The notes beneath the pieces were generated by a model. That model searched no databases. It was not told where the DNA came from and saw nothing but the letters and a program-made list of their open reading frames with translations. Below, one piece after another: positions 23,066 to 33,462 of a DNA stretch of 64,000 nt. How positions within the stretch are numbered: the first letter of the stretch is position 1; the number at the start of each line of letters is the position of its first letter. Both the position numbers and the translations under genes were made by a program. Location: positions 1 through 64,000 of the forward strand of contig JAKSYS010000008.1 of NCBI GenBank assembly GCA_022925895.1, read 5' to 3'. This stretch comes from Fragilaria crotonensis (Eukaryota; Bacillariophyta; Fragilariophyceae; Fragilariales; Fragilariaceae).

Positions 23066-26000
23066 ATGTCACGTTCGCGCGTGAGTGCAATCTGTTCGAT
23101 TCACAGCAGCTCTCTCGTATTCGTCGAATACACGGCGTCAGCTCAGACAATGTCTAATCCCGACGCTTACTTGGAAACGATAGATGAGGCAGAGGATACG
23201 GACGGATCGAGGAGTTTCCCTTCCCATCTCTCGCCATCTCCAGTATCCCAAGGCCTGGGGCGGGCGGCAAACAGAAATTCTCAATCGTCTAAGATATCTT
23301 TTGCAGACAGCGAATCCTCGGAAAGTTCAAGGAAGAGGCACCCACTCGGATTGCGTGGGAAACAAAATACTGTGCGGGGACGGCCTTCGAGCGACGATGA
23401 TGGTCTCGAGAGCCTCCCAACACCGACGCGACCCACGATGACGTGTCCGGACCAAGAACGTTCTGGATTTTTCCACAAGGTTTCGTTGTTCTTCGGTCGC
23501 GATGCCTCAATCGACGACGATATATTGAATCTGAGTACACTGCGACGGAATACTGCAAGAGCCGGAGATCTGCCAGCTGTTCCTAGGGTAGCTTCATCAT
23601 CCATGTCATTCGCGAAGAGAAACACTCCAGCCAAACTTGCGCCCACGGGAAAAAACGCTGCAGCTGCTGCGGCCGCGGTTCAAGAGCAAGATAAAGCATG
23701 GGCTGCGTACCGCCGATATCGTGTCGGAGACTCAGTTCTTGTTTGCAATACGCAGTCACGGTACGCGAATCTGGTCAATCGATGTGGATATCCATCCGGG
23801 GGAGGTGTCACACCAGAGGAGCAGAGAGGGCCCTATATTTATGTCTTGGCGACGGTTAAGAAGGTACACTTCGAGGAGGATGCTGAGTATTATACGGTTA
23901 CTCGAGCTGATACGGGATTAGATCAACGTGCTGACGCTGGTAAGTGGAGTCTGGACCTTATAGTTTTCGCCCACGATTGGTTTTAGATCCCTTATCCTTT
24001 TACTAGAATGGATGGAGCATCTTGGGACTGCTCGAGGTGAGGCTGCCGCACTTCGTGCTGCTACGGAGAGTCAGTCCATGGATCACAGCATTCGCGGATT
24101 AGGCGGCGGGCAAATCGCAGGAGGACCAATTTCCAAGCAAGGTGCAGATGCAAAGTATGTTGAATATCTTGAGTCCATGATCAGTTTATCATTGACTCCT
24201 TTCTTTTTGTTGGGAGAGTGTTTCGTGAACGTCATCGGAAAACGATTGTATCAAATGGGATCGGCAGCACATGGTATGACCCGTCGACAGGGTCGCCTGT
24301 TCCTAAGTGGCATGAAACCCTACTCCTGCTCCATTAAAGTCACGGCGGTCAACATTCTTGTCGGTTGCAATATATGGTACATGTTTATCGACCAGGCGAG
24401 ACTGGCATTCTTTCCACCTCGCGCGGACGATTCCCTCGCTATCGTCTCGCTGTAAGTCATCGTTGCGTGGTTTTTCGTTTCCACTTGACACGCCCCTGCT
24501 TACTTTATGATCCGCAGAATTGTCTGGATTTTACTGCTCGTAGAGCTTTTGTTTGAGGTTTTCATTCGTCCTGAGGGTTACAACAGCTTGATAGTGTCGG
24601 AAAAGGCATTTTCACCGTCGACGGTTAGATACATCAACTCCTTGCACTTGTTAGTGGAGTTACTTTCGCTGGCAGCCTTCACCCCCGAGTTTCTCTGCCT
24701 CTTGACAGCAACTTACACGTGCGGTGATCGACCCGCATTTTCTTTCTTCAACGCCGCATACATGTCGGTCCTGGGCCCGAATAGAAGTGACGCCTTCTTC
24801 GGACGAGCATATATCGCCCTTGTACGTCTTCGAGTTTTCGGACTAGTACGTCATTGGAAACGCATGTGGATCAATAACGCGCTCGCTTTGGGGTCTTGGA
24901 CATCGCCGAGTGGAGGATTATTTTCTGTTCTCGTTCCCTCCCAGACTGCACCGACAAACTCCGACTGCGTGAAGTATACGATTTCAAATATAGAGCTCTC
25001 GGGGAACTCCCTTACGAATGCGTCAAATATTGGCACTGCTTTATTGGTAACGAATTCGCACCGAACCCTCATGATTCTGTAAGTACAGTGGTCGCTTCGT
25101 CGAAGATATCCAATTAAGTCTTACATTTCATGAACTCAGGTGCACGATAATGGGCCTGTTTCCCCTTCTGCATACACTGAACACGAACGGAGGTACCAAT
25201 ATGGTTTCAGTCGAAATGACGAAGCAGCTACAGGCGATCAACTTTGAATTTTCGAATTCTACTGATGAAGAGGAATGCGCTTTCTTCCTGCAGTCTCAGT
25301 TGTCCTGGGTGGTCGGTATAACTGGAGGCGCCGGGTCAAGTGCATCCTCAGACAGCAGTCTCTTCCTTCTCAACTTATTTGTGGAACCGGTCCGATGCGA
25401 CGATTTCTTCCCGCTTTACGACGGATCGGCAACGAAGTCGTTTTGTAGGTACTTCGATGTTGGGCCTTCATCTCCAAACTTGACAGCGTTCGAGGCGGAG
25501 CGCATTTCTAATATGTGCGAAGTTTGGGGCTCAGCCAACAGCTCATCCACTGTGCCCGAACTGGCAGCACTCGCTAACCTCCGCACGGGGGCTATTGGTG
25601 TGCAGATTGAATCAAGTGAAGGGTTTCTGATAACGAATGACGGCAACGTGTCAACGACATTTAGGGTAACAGCATCGTACAACCAAACTTACTCCGTAGC
25701 CCCTGCGTACGTTTCGAGCAGATGATGATTGGGTATTTGCTCTCGTGCTCTTCTCACCAATTGTGACATTCTCGTTTCAGGGCACTGTCATCTTTTCTAC
25801 TGCAAGTTTGCCTTCTCATATGTGCCTTGGGTGGGCTCTTTGTGCTCCGGCGAGACTCTGGTGTACTCGTTCTGGGGCCTTTGCGCCGAATGTTAAAGAT
25901 TGTTGCACGATGTACGTTGAACTCAATCGATATGTGTTGCATGTGTTCATGACTGCTAATATTTGCGTCCCTCTACAGATGCGAAGAACCCTTTGTCGAC

Positions 26001-27519
26001 AGTTAGGACGGGCGGGAAGGACGACGATTCCGAGGACGATGAAGGCTCCGACATCGGCGATCGCGGCAGTTCTGAGGATAAGCTTGGAAATTACGAGACA
26101 GAGCAGCTGATTAGTGCTATCTCCAAGATCACCGACCTCCTCCGAAAATGTTGGGGTGTTGCTGGCGCTGATATCATTTCAACAAACCTAGCTACGCAAG
26201 AGGGCACTCTAACCGAGGTTTTTAATCCAACAGTGCCTGGAAAAAGTGTTTATGCGCTGTTCGGTTTTGCTGCAATCAATGGGTTTGACCACACTCTACG
26301 TCAGTTGGGAGGCGAGGTAATGATATTGATAAATGACGTTGCCGCTGTATTGCACGGAGAGGTATTCCGTTGGGGCTTTGGGGACAGCGGACAATGCAAT
26401 AAAAACCTCGGATCTGCTTTTTTGATGGTCTTCCGTATTGGACTAGTGAAGGAAGTCATACAGAAATTGGAGCAAGCCACTGACGTAGTCTTCTCAAGCG
26501 CAACTTCTAAGAAGTCAGGGATGCGAAGGAGGAACAAGAATGCGACGAAATCATCAGTTGGCGATCAGTCATATCCACTGCCGGCAATTTCGCGGCCTGC
26601 CATTCATGACAGGCGACGAAGGAGTCAGCGGGCAGTTGCTTCAAGCCGAGCCGCTATGAGCCCGTCGTTGCAGTCATTGCCTGGTATTTCAACTTTCACC
26701 GATCGTGCTGTTATCGGTATGCTCAAAAGTTTTGCCGGTATTTATCGTGACAACAAGCTCCTGGGATGGAAAAATGATTTCCGACTTGGCGCGGGTGTTG
26801 GGGCATTCTCTGTTAACATGATTTTCGGAATGGATGCCGGCTGGGCAGTCGAGGGTGCTGTTGGTAGTGAGTACAAGATTGATGCGACATATCTCTCGCC
26901 ACATGTGAATATGGCATCTCGCATGATGAGTGCCTGCAAGCAATATGGAGTAAGCATTTTGTTAAGTCAGGCCGTTCAAGAGCTCATGTCAGAGACTGCA
27001 CGCACGAAGTTGAGACATCTTGACACGGTTACAGTGAAAGGAAGCAGTTTGAAACAGAAGATTTTTACTTACGACGCACGACACAAAGGAGTCGACTTCT
27101 TCCTTTTCAGTCGATCCGACGAGCAAGCTGATTTAGATTCTGATCGTTACACTCCCAACATCTGGATTACTGACCAAGACTTGAGAGCAATGCGCCAGCA
27201 TGTGACGGAGGATTTTGAAAGGGAGTTCAACAAGGGTCGCGATGCATACCTTGGTGGCGATTGGAAGAAAGCGCTGAAGCATCTTGAGAGTGCAAATGAA
27301 ATAATGGTTGAGAATGTCATGGACCAAGGCTATATACAGGACGAATTGAACGAGTTGCAAAATAGAATCCTGGACGGCGAAGATGCTCGAGCGGCTGAGG
27401 AGGAGCTTCGAAACGAAACCGGAGATGGTCCTAGTAGACGATTGATTGCGTACATGGAAAGCGAGGGGGGCGTTGCACCAGAAGGATGGAAAGGATATCA
27501 CCCGCTCACTAGTAAATGA
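23066..27519 (+). CDS. Multi-pass membrane class III nucleotide cyclase lacking metal-binding aspartates
   Basis: Class III cyclases make cAMP or cGMP. Six exons (23066-23939, 24007-24451, 24518-25078, 25140-25706, 25781-25911, 25979-27519) with GT-AG introns keep one frame of 1372 residues. Order: a Ser-rich cytosolic N-terminus; several membrane helices over exons 2-3 with a channel-like Arg-bearing segment (YIALVRLRVFGLVRHWKRMW); a probably extracellular domain with NxS/T sites in exon 4; a membrane helix in exon 5 (SSFLLQVCLLICALGGLFVL); a linker; and a catalytic domain from about residue 950. The domain keeps the ligand-side residues (KIDATYLS with D1161; NMASR with N1170 and R1174). The metal sites are lost: FAAI replaces FCDI (A958) and NLGSA replaces NIGDA (S1005). 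A basic insertion splits the domain. It is probably a catalytically dead or regulatory partner. A later ATG at 23150 is possible. Convergent with APC11, 38 bp away. Confidence 0.88.
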
Positions 27520-27557
27520 TTATTGTTCCAGCACTGCGCTGAGAACTCGTTGAAAAT

Positions 27558-27920
27558 TTATGAATTTACCTGCGCCGCATCTGTAGGGCCTTCACCTCCA
27601 CTGCTGCTTGCTTTGTTCTCCCCGAATTCCCATTCACGACGGCAGATTGGGCAGTTGTTTCTGCTTCCGGAGATCCACTTTTGAAGACAGATCAAGTGAA
27701 ATGCGTGAGAGCATTTCCCAAAGACGACTGGACATTCATCACCTGGAAACGGAACACCAGGAGCCGTTCCTTCAAATGCAGATTGGCAAATCCCACAAAC
27801 TTCGTCATCTTCCCCACCGTTTACATTCCAAGTCCATCTACAGACCCCATGATATCGCCTGATTAGCACCTTCAGCTGTGGCCCACTATCTATCTTTGAT
27901 CTATCTTCATGCGACATCAT
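27558..27920 (-). CDS. APC11: APC11, RING subunit of the anaphase-promoting complex
   Basis: APC11 is the RING-H2 subunit that, with APC2, catalyses ubiquitin transfer by the APC/C in the nucleus during mitosis. The signature is clear: LKVLIRRYHGVCRWTW, then CGICQSAFEG, PGDECPVVFGKCSHAFHLIC, LQKWISGS and CPICRREWEF, the usual zinc ligands of the family. From the tandem ATG at 27920 the protein has 120 residues, against about 84 in animals; the extra lies in short tails at both ends, the C-terminal one Ser/Gly-rich. The frame stays open to an ATG at 27986, but that leader is not conserved-looking. Single exon. Its 3' end faces that of the cyclase gene. Confidence 0.92.
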   Translation of the reverse strand: MMSHEDRSKIDSGPQLKVLIRRYHGVCRWTWNVNGGEDDEVCGICQSAFEGTAPGVPFPGDECPVVFGKCSHAFHLICLQKWISGSRNNCPICRREWEFGENKASSSGGEGPTDAAQVNS

Positions 27921-27986
27921 GTACCGAGTACTATGGCTTGAACGCTTCCACAACGTCTCAGACTCTCGGTTCCAGTTCGACTTCAA

Positions 27987-28576
27987 TCACACGGGTTTCA
28001 ATCAATCAATAGGACACATGCTGAGCACTGAGCGCTGAGCACGTATGACATTTTGAGTTTTGAGTTCTATGGGACACATACTTCGTACTCGCATAAGCAT
28101 AGTAGCTGGACAAGTAAAATTCAGCGCATCTGTTTTACACTTCAATCCAAATTTGAGAGGCTGAAGTATTGTGCATGTTAAGAGGAGGGAACTTTCTACT
28201 TATTCAGAATGTTCTTATGAAGAACAACAAATAAAATATGATTAGACGAAAAAATAAATCTTTCGATTTTCTTAACATAGTTCCTGGACGAGTCAGTCGC
28301 TAGTGCAGCAGATTGAGTCCTTTACAGCATTGCTTTGATCCAATCCTCTTCTGTTACACTTAGATGTTGATAAACAGTGGTTCAGCTATGAAGCTACGTC
28401 TTCAGAAATGCAATATATGTCTTTTAAGATCTTTGATTTTCCGTTATAAGTCACATACGAAATTTCGTTGGACTTCGTAATGAAAGTCCCGGATACGGAA
28501 GACACTTGATTCGAGGATCACAAACAAACACAATCTCAAGAGTCCACTAACCATTTTCTTCAAGCTTGTTACATTC
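27987..28576. other. Intergenic, no gene seen
   Basis: Would hold the APC11 promoter at its left side. It contains short GAGCACTGAGCGCTGAGCAC-type repeats near 28023-28042 and AT-rich DNA. It may include the 3' end of the pogo-like element, but I found no terminal repeat. Confidence 0.4.
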
Positions 28577-31281
28577 TTACAATGTTGTTGGTGCAATGAG
28601 AGCTGCGACGTCTTTACGAGGAATGTAAGTGGTCCACAAATTGGGTAGGGTTGCAAGCTTCGCAACAATTTGATCGCGCTTCTTCAAGTCCTTCAAAAGG
28701 AATGGCACCTTTGCCTCCGGGAGCACCCATCGAATGATATGTCCCCAATCCATGTCGGTAAGTGAACCTTGATCCAGCTCATACTTAGCAAGCGCTGTCT
28801 GTGCTTTGTCCAATGCAGCGTTTTCCTTCACAGCTTCATTTCGCAGGAGTTGAATCTTCTGAGCCCGAAGAGTCACTCCTGCGTTTCCGATGTGAGATTC
28901 GCAGAAGTCCCATTGCCCTGAAGCGGAGAATGCTTTTCCACTTTTGAGGAGTTCCTCCACCTGCGCATCCTCGGTCTCCGCCCTTTGGACATGAGTGGCA
29001 GTAGGAATGACACCATCATAAATACCAGGGTTAAATCCCTGGCTTTCGATGTCGTGGACCAACACATCGTATCGCATCTGTAAGTCCTCAAGCACTGCGT
29101 CTTTATTCACTTGTCCAAGTTCCTTTCTCACTCTTCTGTTCTTCATGCAGCTTCTTGTGAAGGGAACAAAGCCCACCTTCGCCCACGACCACAGTATCTT
29201 CTCCTTAGAGAAATGGAGATCGAACGGCTTGTCCTTGTTGTCGTCAGTTGCATTCCCATTGACGACGACTGGGAGATCTTTGAAGTCAACGTTGAGAACC
29301 ACAGCAGCTTTGAGCTGCTGACCATTCCTCCTTGCAAGCCCACGCTCCTTTAACTTCTTTTGCACCACCTTCTCACCGCAAGCATAGGTGGCAGACTTGA
29401 ATGGGCTATACAAGGCGTCCATTTCTTGCTGCACGCTGGTGGCATTAGGTAAGCCCATGATTATGATTAAGCCTCTTTCGAACAGTGCTTCTCTCCTTGC
29501 TAACACAGCCTCTGATGACACAATTCTTCCAGGGCCCGCATCCAACTTTAAAATAACAGGACCTTGATTCAGCTTCCCAGTGTCGGCGTCAAAAACTGCG
29601 GTCTTGTTCATGTTGGGATACAATGGAACAATGACCGTTTCGATGTATTGGTTCAGCAACTCCTCATCCATACTGCCTCTCGATCGTACTGCATAGAAGC
29701 TCTCCGATTCAACCATGGTTGGACAACCGAACCTGCCTCTAACTGATGGGAGGCCAACAAGCCATTCAGTGTTGACGCGAAAATTTGAATCGGATTTTGC
29801 ACCAGAGTCGAAGATGTAAAATGGAGGGAGTGCTTCACCATCAGCGTTTGTGGCATAAGCACCCGTGACATGTCTCCCAGCCTTGACTCCTCTTGCTGCA
29901 CCCCGCTGGATGGTAGGGTCATGGTATGTGACGGCTCTTGATCCTCCTCGGTCACCCGTAATACTTAAATTGTGGTGAGTCTCATCCATATTGATGATGC
30001 GACGTTTCGTATCCTTTTTGAAGAACACTTCTGACACCATGTTTCCTTCGTCATCCAGAACTACAGTGTCATCCACAAGACCCGTTCGTAGCAAATCTTT
30101 TTTGACATCGTCGAACCACTGGTTCAAATTGTCAAATGTCGTCCATTGTGCACGGGCGTCCTCAACAGAGGTCTTCTTTGCTGCTTGGAGTTTCTCAGGA
30201 AAGGTGGTTCGAAGCTTCCTCCACGCCGAATCGACCTTGAAGGCTCCCTCGTATTTGGTGCCTACAATTGAGGCTCCAATCAATCGCTTTATGTCTTTGC
30301 CTTTCAACTCTCCATCTCCTGCCTGACACACTTGAGAATGGGTTGCCGCAACCTCGAGGAGGACCATCGGAATCTTTGGTGCCGGTCCCCTCTTCTTTGA
30401 ACTAGTGCCAGCAAGACCGTTCTGTGCAGCTTGGTAGACAGTGCTTCGTTTCAAGCTCTTCGAACCCACGAGGTTGTACTCAAGGTTTAGTCGGGTACAA
30501 ATGCTTTGAACGGGTTCGCTTCCCTTGCTACTGCTGTTCTCCGCAACAAGGTTTGTCGCGTCCTTGAAGGCCGCCTTGAAACGTCCATCATAATCTAACT
30601 TGGTTCGCTTCGCTTCCAATCGAACAACACCGGCTTGTTTTGAAGACAATCGTGAAACTCCTGTCTTGATAGTTGAACACGAAGACAACGACGACGACAA
30701 CTGCTGCTGGGAGTTTGAATGTGACTGTGATGCAGAATCCACGGCAACCGATTCATGTTGCAACAATGTTGACGAGGTCAAACTGGTATCCATAGTGATA
30801 GGAGATACGGCACCCTCCTTTGAGACATGATGATTGCAGCCATCGTCACTTGTAATGTCGACTACTAGACTGCCAATCCTCCTCTTCTCTTCTGCACTTC
30901 TTAGAAGAGCATTGTAGGTCCCATTTTCCCTCCTGGTCTTCACTCTAGAGTAGATTGTGTTGACCGGATCACTCCATGTAGATTGCAAGCTTTGAGGGCT
31001 TGTTCTACAGTGATGCCATTGATTATAACCTTCGTCCGATGATGCGATTTAATTAGTTAGTACAAAATTACTGTAGGAAAGTTTTGATTGGATCGACAAC
31101 ATTTAAAATTCTCGCAAGCCATTTGTCACTTCACCATGTTGAGTTTCGTTATACCCGTTAGACATGAGTTACGTACCATTTTGACTACATCTTCGACCGT
31201 GTTGTAGACTGTTGGTCTGCCAACTTTAGTAGCTGACGGGATTGCAGTAACACTGCTATCCTTCTTCTTCTTAGGTGCCAT
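28577..31281 (-). CDS. Pogo/Tigger-like DDE_1 transposase with N-terminal HTH, one frameshift
   Basis: Cut-and-paste transposase of the DDE_1 type. The main frame (30988-28577) has the catalytic blocks INMDETHHNLSI, VILKLDAGPGR and LPNATSVQQEMDALYSPFK, the expected D, D and acidic residue. A 35-residue first exon (31281-31177, MAPKKKKDSS with a basic nuclear-localisation-like start) is followed by a 147-bp intron (31176-31030) with donor GTACGT and the branch-point word TACTAAC. The next exon starts VIINGITVEQALKACNLHG, an HTH of the psq type that normally precedes this catalytic domain. The HTH frame and the catalytic frame are offset near 30965, so a small indel separates DNA binding from catalysis. 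Terminal inverted repeats were not found. Probably a recently disabled copy. Confidence 0.8.
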
Positions 31282-31885
31282 GATGTACGAAGGAGCAATT
31301 AAACTACGAACTTTGTGAGAAGCATTAGAAAATATTATTGAGTTTTTGAGGCGCGCTATACTTTGAACGCGATTTTCCCACCAGAAAGCAGCTACAGCAA
31401 CCCCCTATCGTTTGGGGTTTAGTACAACTTCATACTGTATCAAATCATCAATCTTCGTGAATGAACATGCTCAAATCACTCGTCTGTCAATCTGTCCAGC
31501 TACTGTCGTAAATCAATTCGTCCATGTACTGTGTTTATGCGAGTACCATGGAACCATGGTACTTGGTACCAGGTACCAGGTACCGGTACCGTTTGAATAA
31601 GTAAGGTACCCCACCTACGGTAGGGGGCGGTACCTGGTACAACAGTACACTTAACAAGTACTCGAGTAGACTCGGAGTACTAGTACTGTAGTACCAGTCT
31701 AAATACGACAGTAAGCGAATGTGAACGATATACCTACTGACTACTGACCTACTTACCCACTGGCTAGTCGTTACGGAGGGCAACACTGACTGCTCTGCCT
31801 CCCGGTGGTATGTGACATACATAGTCGCAATTATGCACTCGAGAGATCGACGGTAAATAAATACTCCCGGATGCAGAAATCGCTC
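31282..31885. other. Intergenic, GTAC-rich, no gene seen
   Basis: Contains a dense block of GTACC/GGTAC words at about 31555-31700, including an overlapping TACCAGGTACCAGGTACC run. No gene supported. Confidence 0.5.
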
Positions 31886-33385
31886 ACTTGTTTCGCAAAT
31901 GACAAAACTTCAGAGAATGCGGCGATGAGATATCTGCCTGCTCCCTTTTTTTGCTCTAATGTCCCAGAAAGCCATCATATTGCCCTTCCTCGAATCCATG
32001 CAATTGTTAGATGTCCATGAATCAAATTTACAAAAAGAACCAACAACTGTTTTGCAAAAGAAAGCGCGCTAACTAATCCGAACCGCACATGTGGTCAAGA
32101 CCACTCTTAGGCACATCAGCCGCTGGATTGATGACCATACCCGCAGCTGGCTTTCATCTGATACACAGCAAAGATGGGTAGTAACTGATACACTGTACAG
32201 TTTTTCCTTGATGCACCAACATCACCACCCATACTCGCGGCCCAATGTCAGCACGTTATGTCATTCTGAAAACATGTGCAACAAAAATCTGAAGAAGAAG
32301 AAACTTCAAACAATCATTAAGCAATCCAAAACCTAACTACCATGATGCTTTTAACACAGCACCAAACTCAGAACTAACATTGATCTCAGAAATACCAACA
32401 CAAATAGATGGATTCACAAAAGCTATCAGCCACTCAGGCACCAAGTCTCTAACAGGAACAGACCGTGAATGTGCAACAAGCAAAGCAGCCGAAGTCTCGA
32501 AGTTTTACTCCATCCTCGTCGCCTCTGCCCATGACGTCATCCAGGAAGACGGAGCAGCTGCAACAATGATTATCCCAGCAACTACCCACCGGATTTTTGC
32601 AAGAGCTCTCAAGCTACCAAGCTGTTCATGCAAGAAGCAATCAAATCAGCCGCAGCCGAATTACGCCGGCACGAAGACAAATTTGCATGAGCTGCAAACC
32701 TCAACTACCCCAAAATGTTTGATGAGTCTCTTACTGCCGCTATCCAAACCGGCCAATGGGAATCTATGCACGCCGTCCTCAACCACCAGGAAGGAATCAA
32801 AAAAAATTTGGCCTCCACCACCACCTGGCACCAACTCGAACAACCAGCACAACACACTGCAACAAACACCAACGTAAGAAGACAATGCTGATCCAGTCAG
32901 AACAGGTAGGAGAAGACAAGAGACAATGTTATGCAAAAACAACCAAACTCTACTATTGTAGGTGATATATGGGATTGATTGCCGGAATTAATGAGATCCG
33001 AGGATAACTCTTCATTTGCATGTATGCTGCTCTTTTGGAACATTCTGACCATTCAATTGCGTGTGACAACATCGTCAGTGCCACAATACTCTTGCTAATT
33101 CTATCTTTCGCTCTGCCCTTGAAGCAGAAATTTTGCGACAAGCCGAGGCTACAGTCCTATGCATACAACATTTTCCGGCCCAATCCTGAGCTCTTATCAT
33201 GCCTGGAGTCCAGGCTCTACCCAGACAATGGCAGACAAACCCACCTTGCCCCAAGTTGCCTGGAAAACTCAAAATCACCATTTGCACTACTTCCTGTTCT
33301 GTCATCACATGAAATTAACCGACGAGTGGATACTGGAACACAAACTGCAGCAACGTCCATATTCTCTATTCTGAAATAATCATAC
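31886..33385 (+). mobile_element. Internally deleted DIRS-type element copy
   Basis: Fossil copy of the same family as the DIRS element at 53.4-61.4 kb. A 5' stretch (about 31886-31950, sharing GATGAGATATCTGCC) matches 53448-53510. Stretches at 32380-32880 resemble part of the first protein, and 33150-33340 resembles the start of the recombinase region. The middle, including the whole reverse transcriptase, is absent. It is broken, with a large internal loss and several further breaks. It is clearly older than the copy at 53.4 kb. Ends are approximate. Confidence 0.7.
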
Positions 33386-33462
33386 TTAACTGCTAAAGTA
33401 TGATTATATGTATTATTCCACCAGTCACTAATGCTATCTATCCACCCGATGGGGTTCATTAA

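Noticed and set aside
27921-27986. Upstream ATG as the APC11 start
   Set aside because: The added 22 residues look non-conserved, and the tandem ATG at 27920 gives a length nearer to the family.
32380-32877. A 165-residue frame as an independent gene
   Set aside because: It is similar to part of the first protein of the DIRS element at 54.7 kb, so it belongs to the deleted copy.
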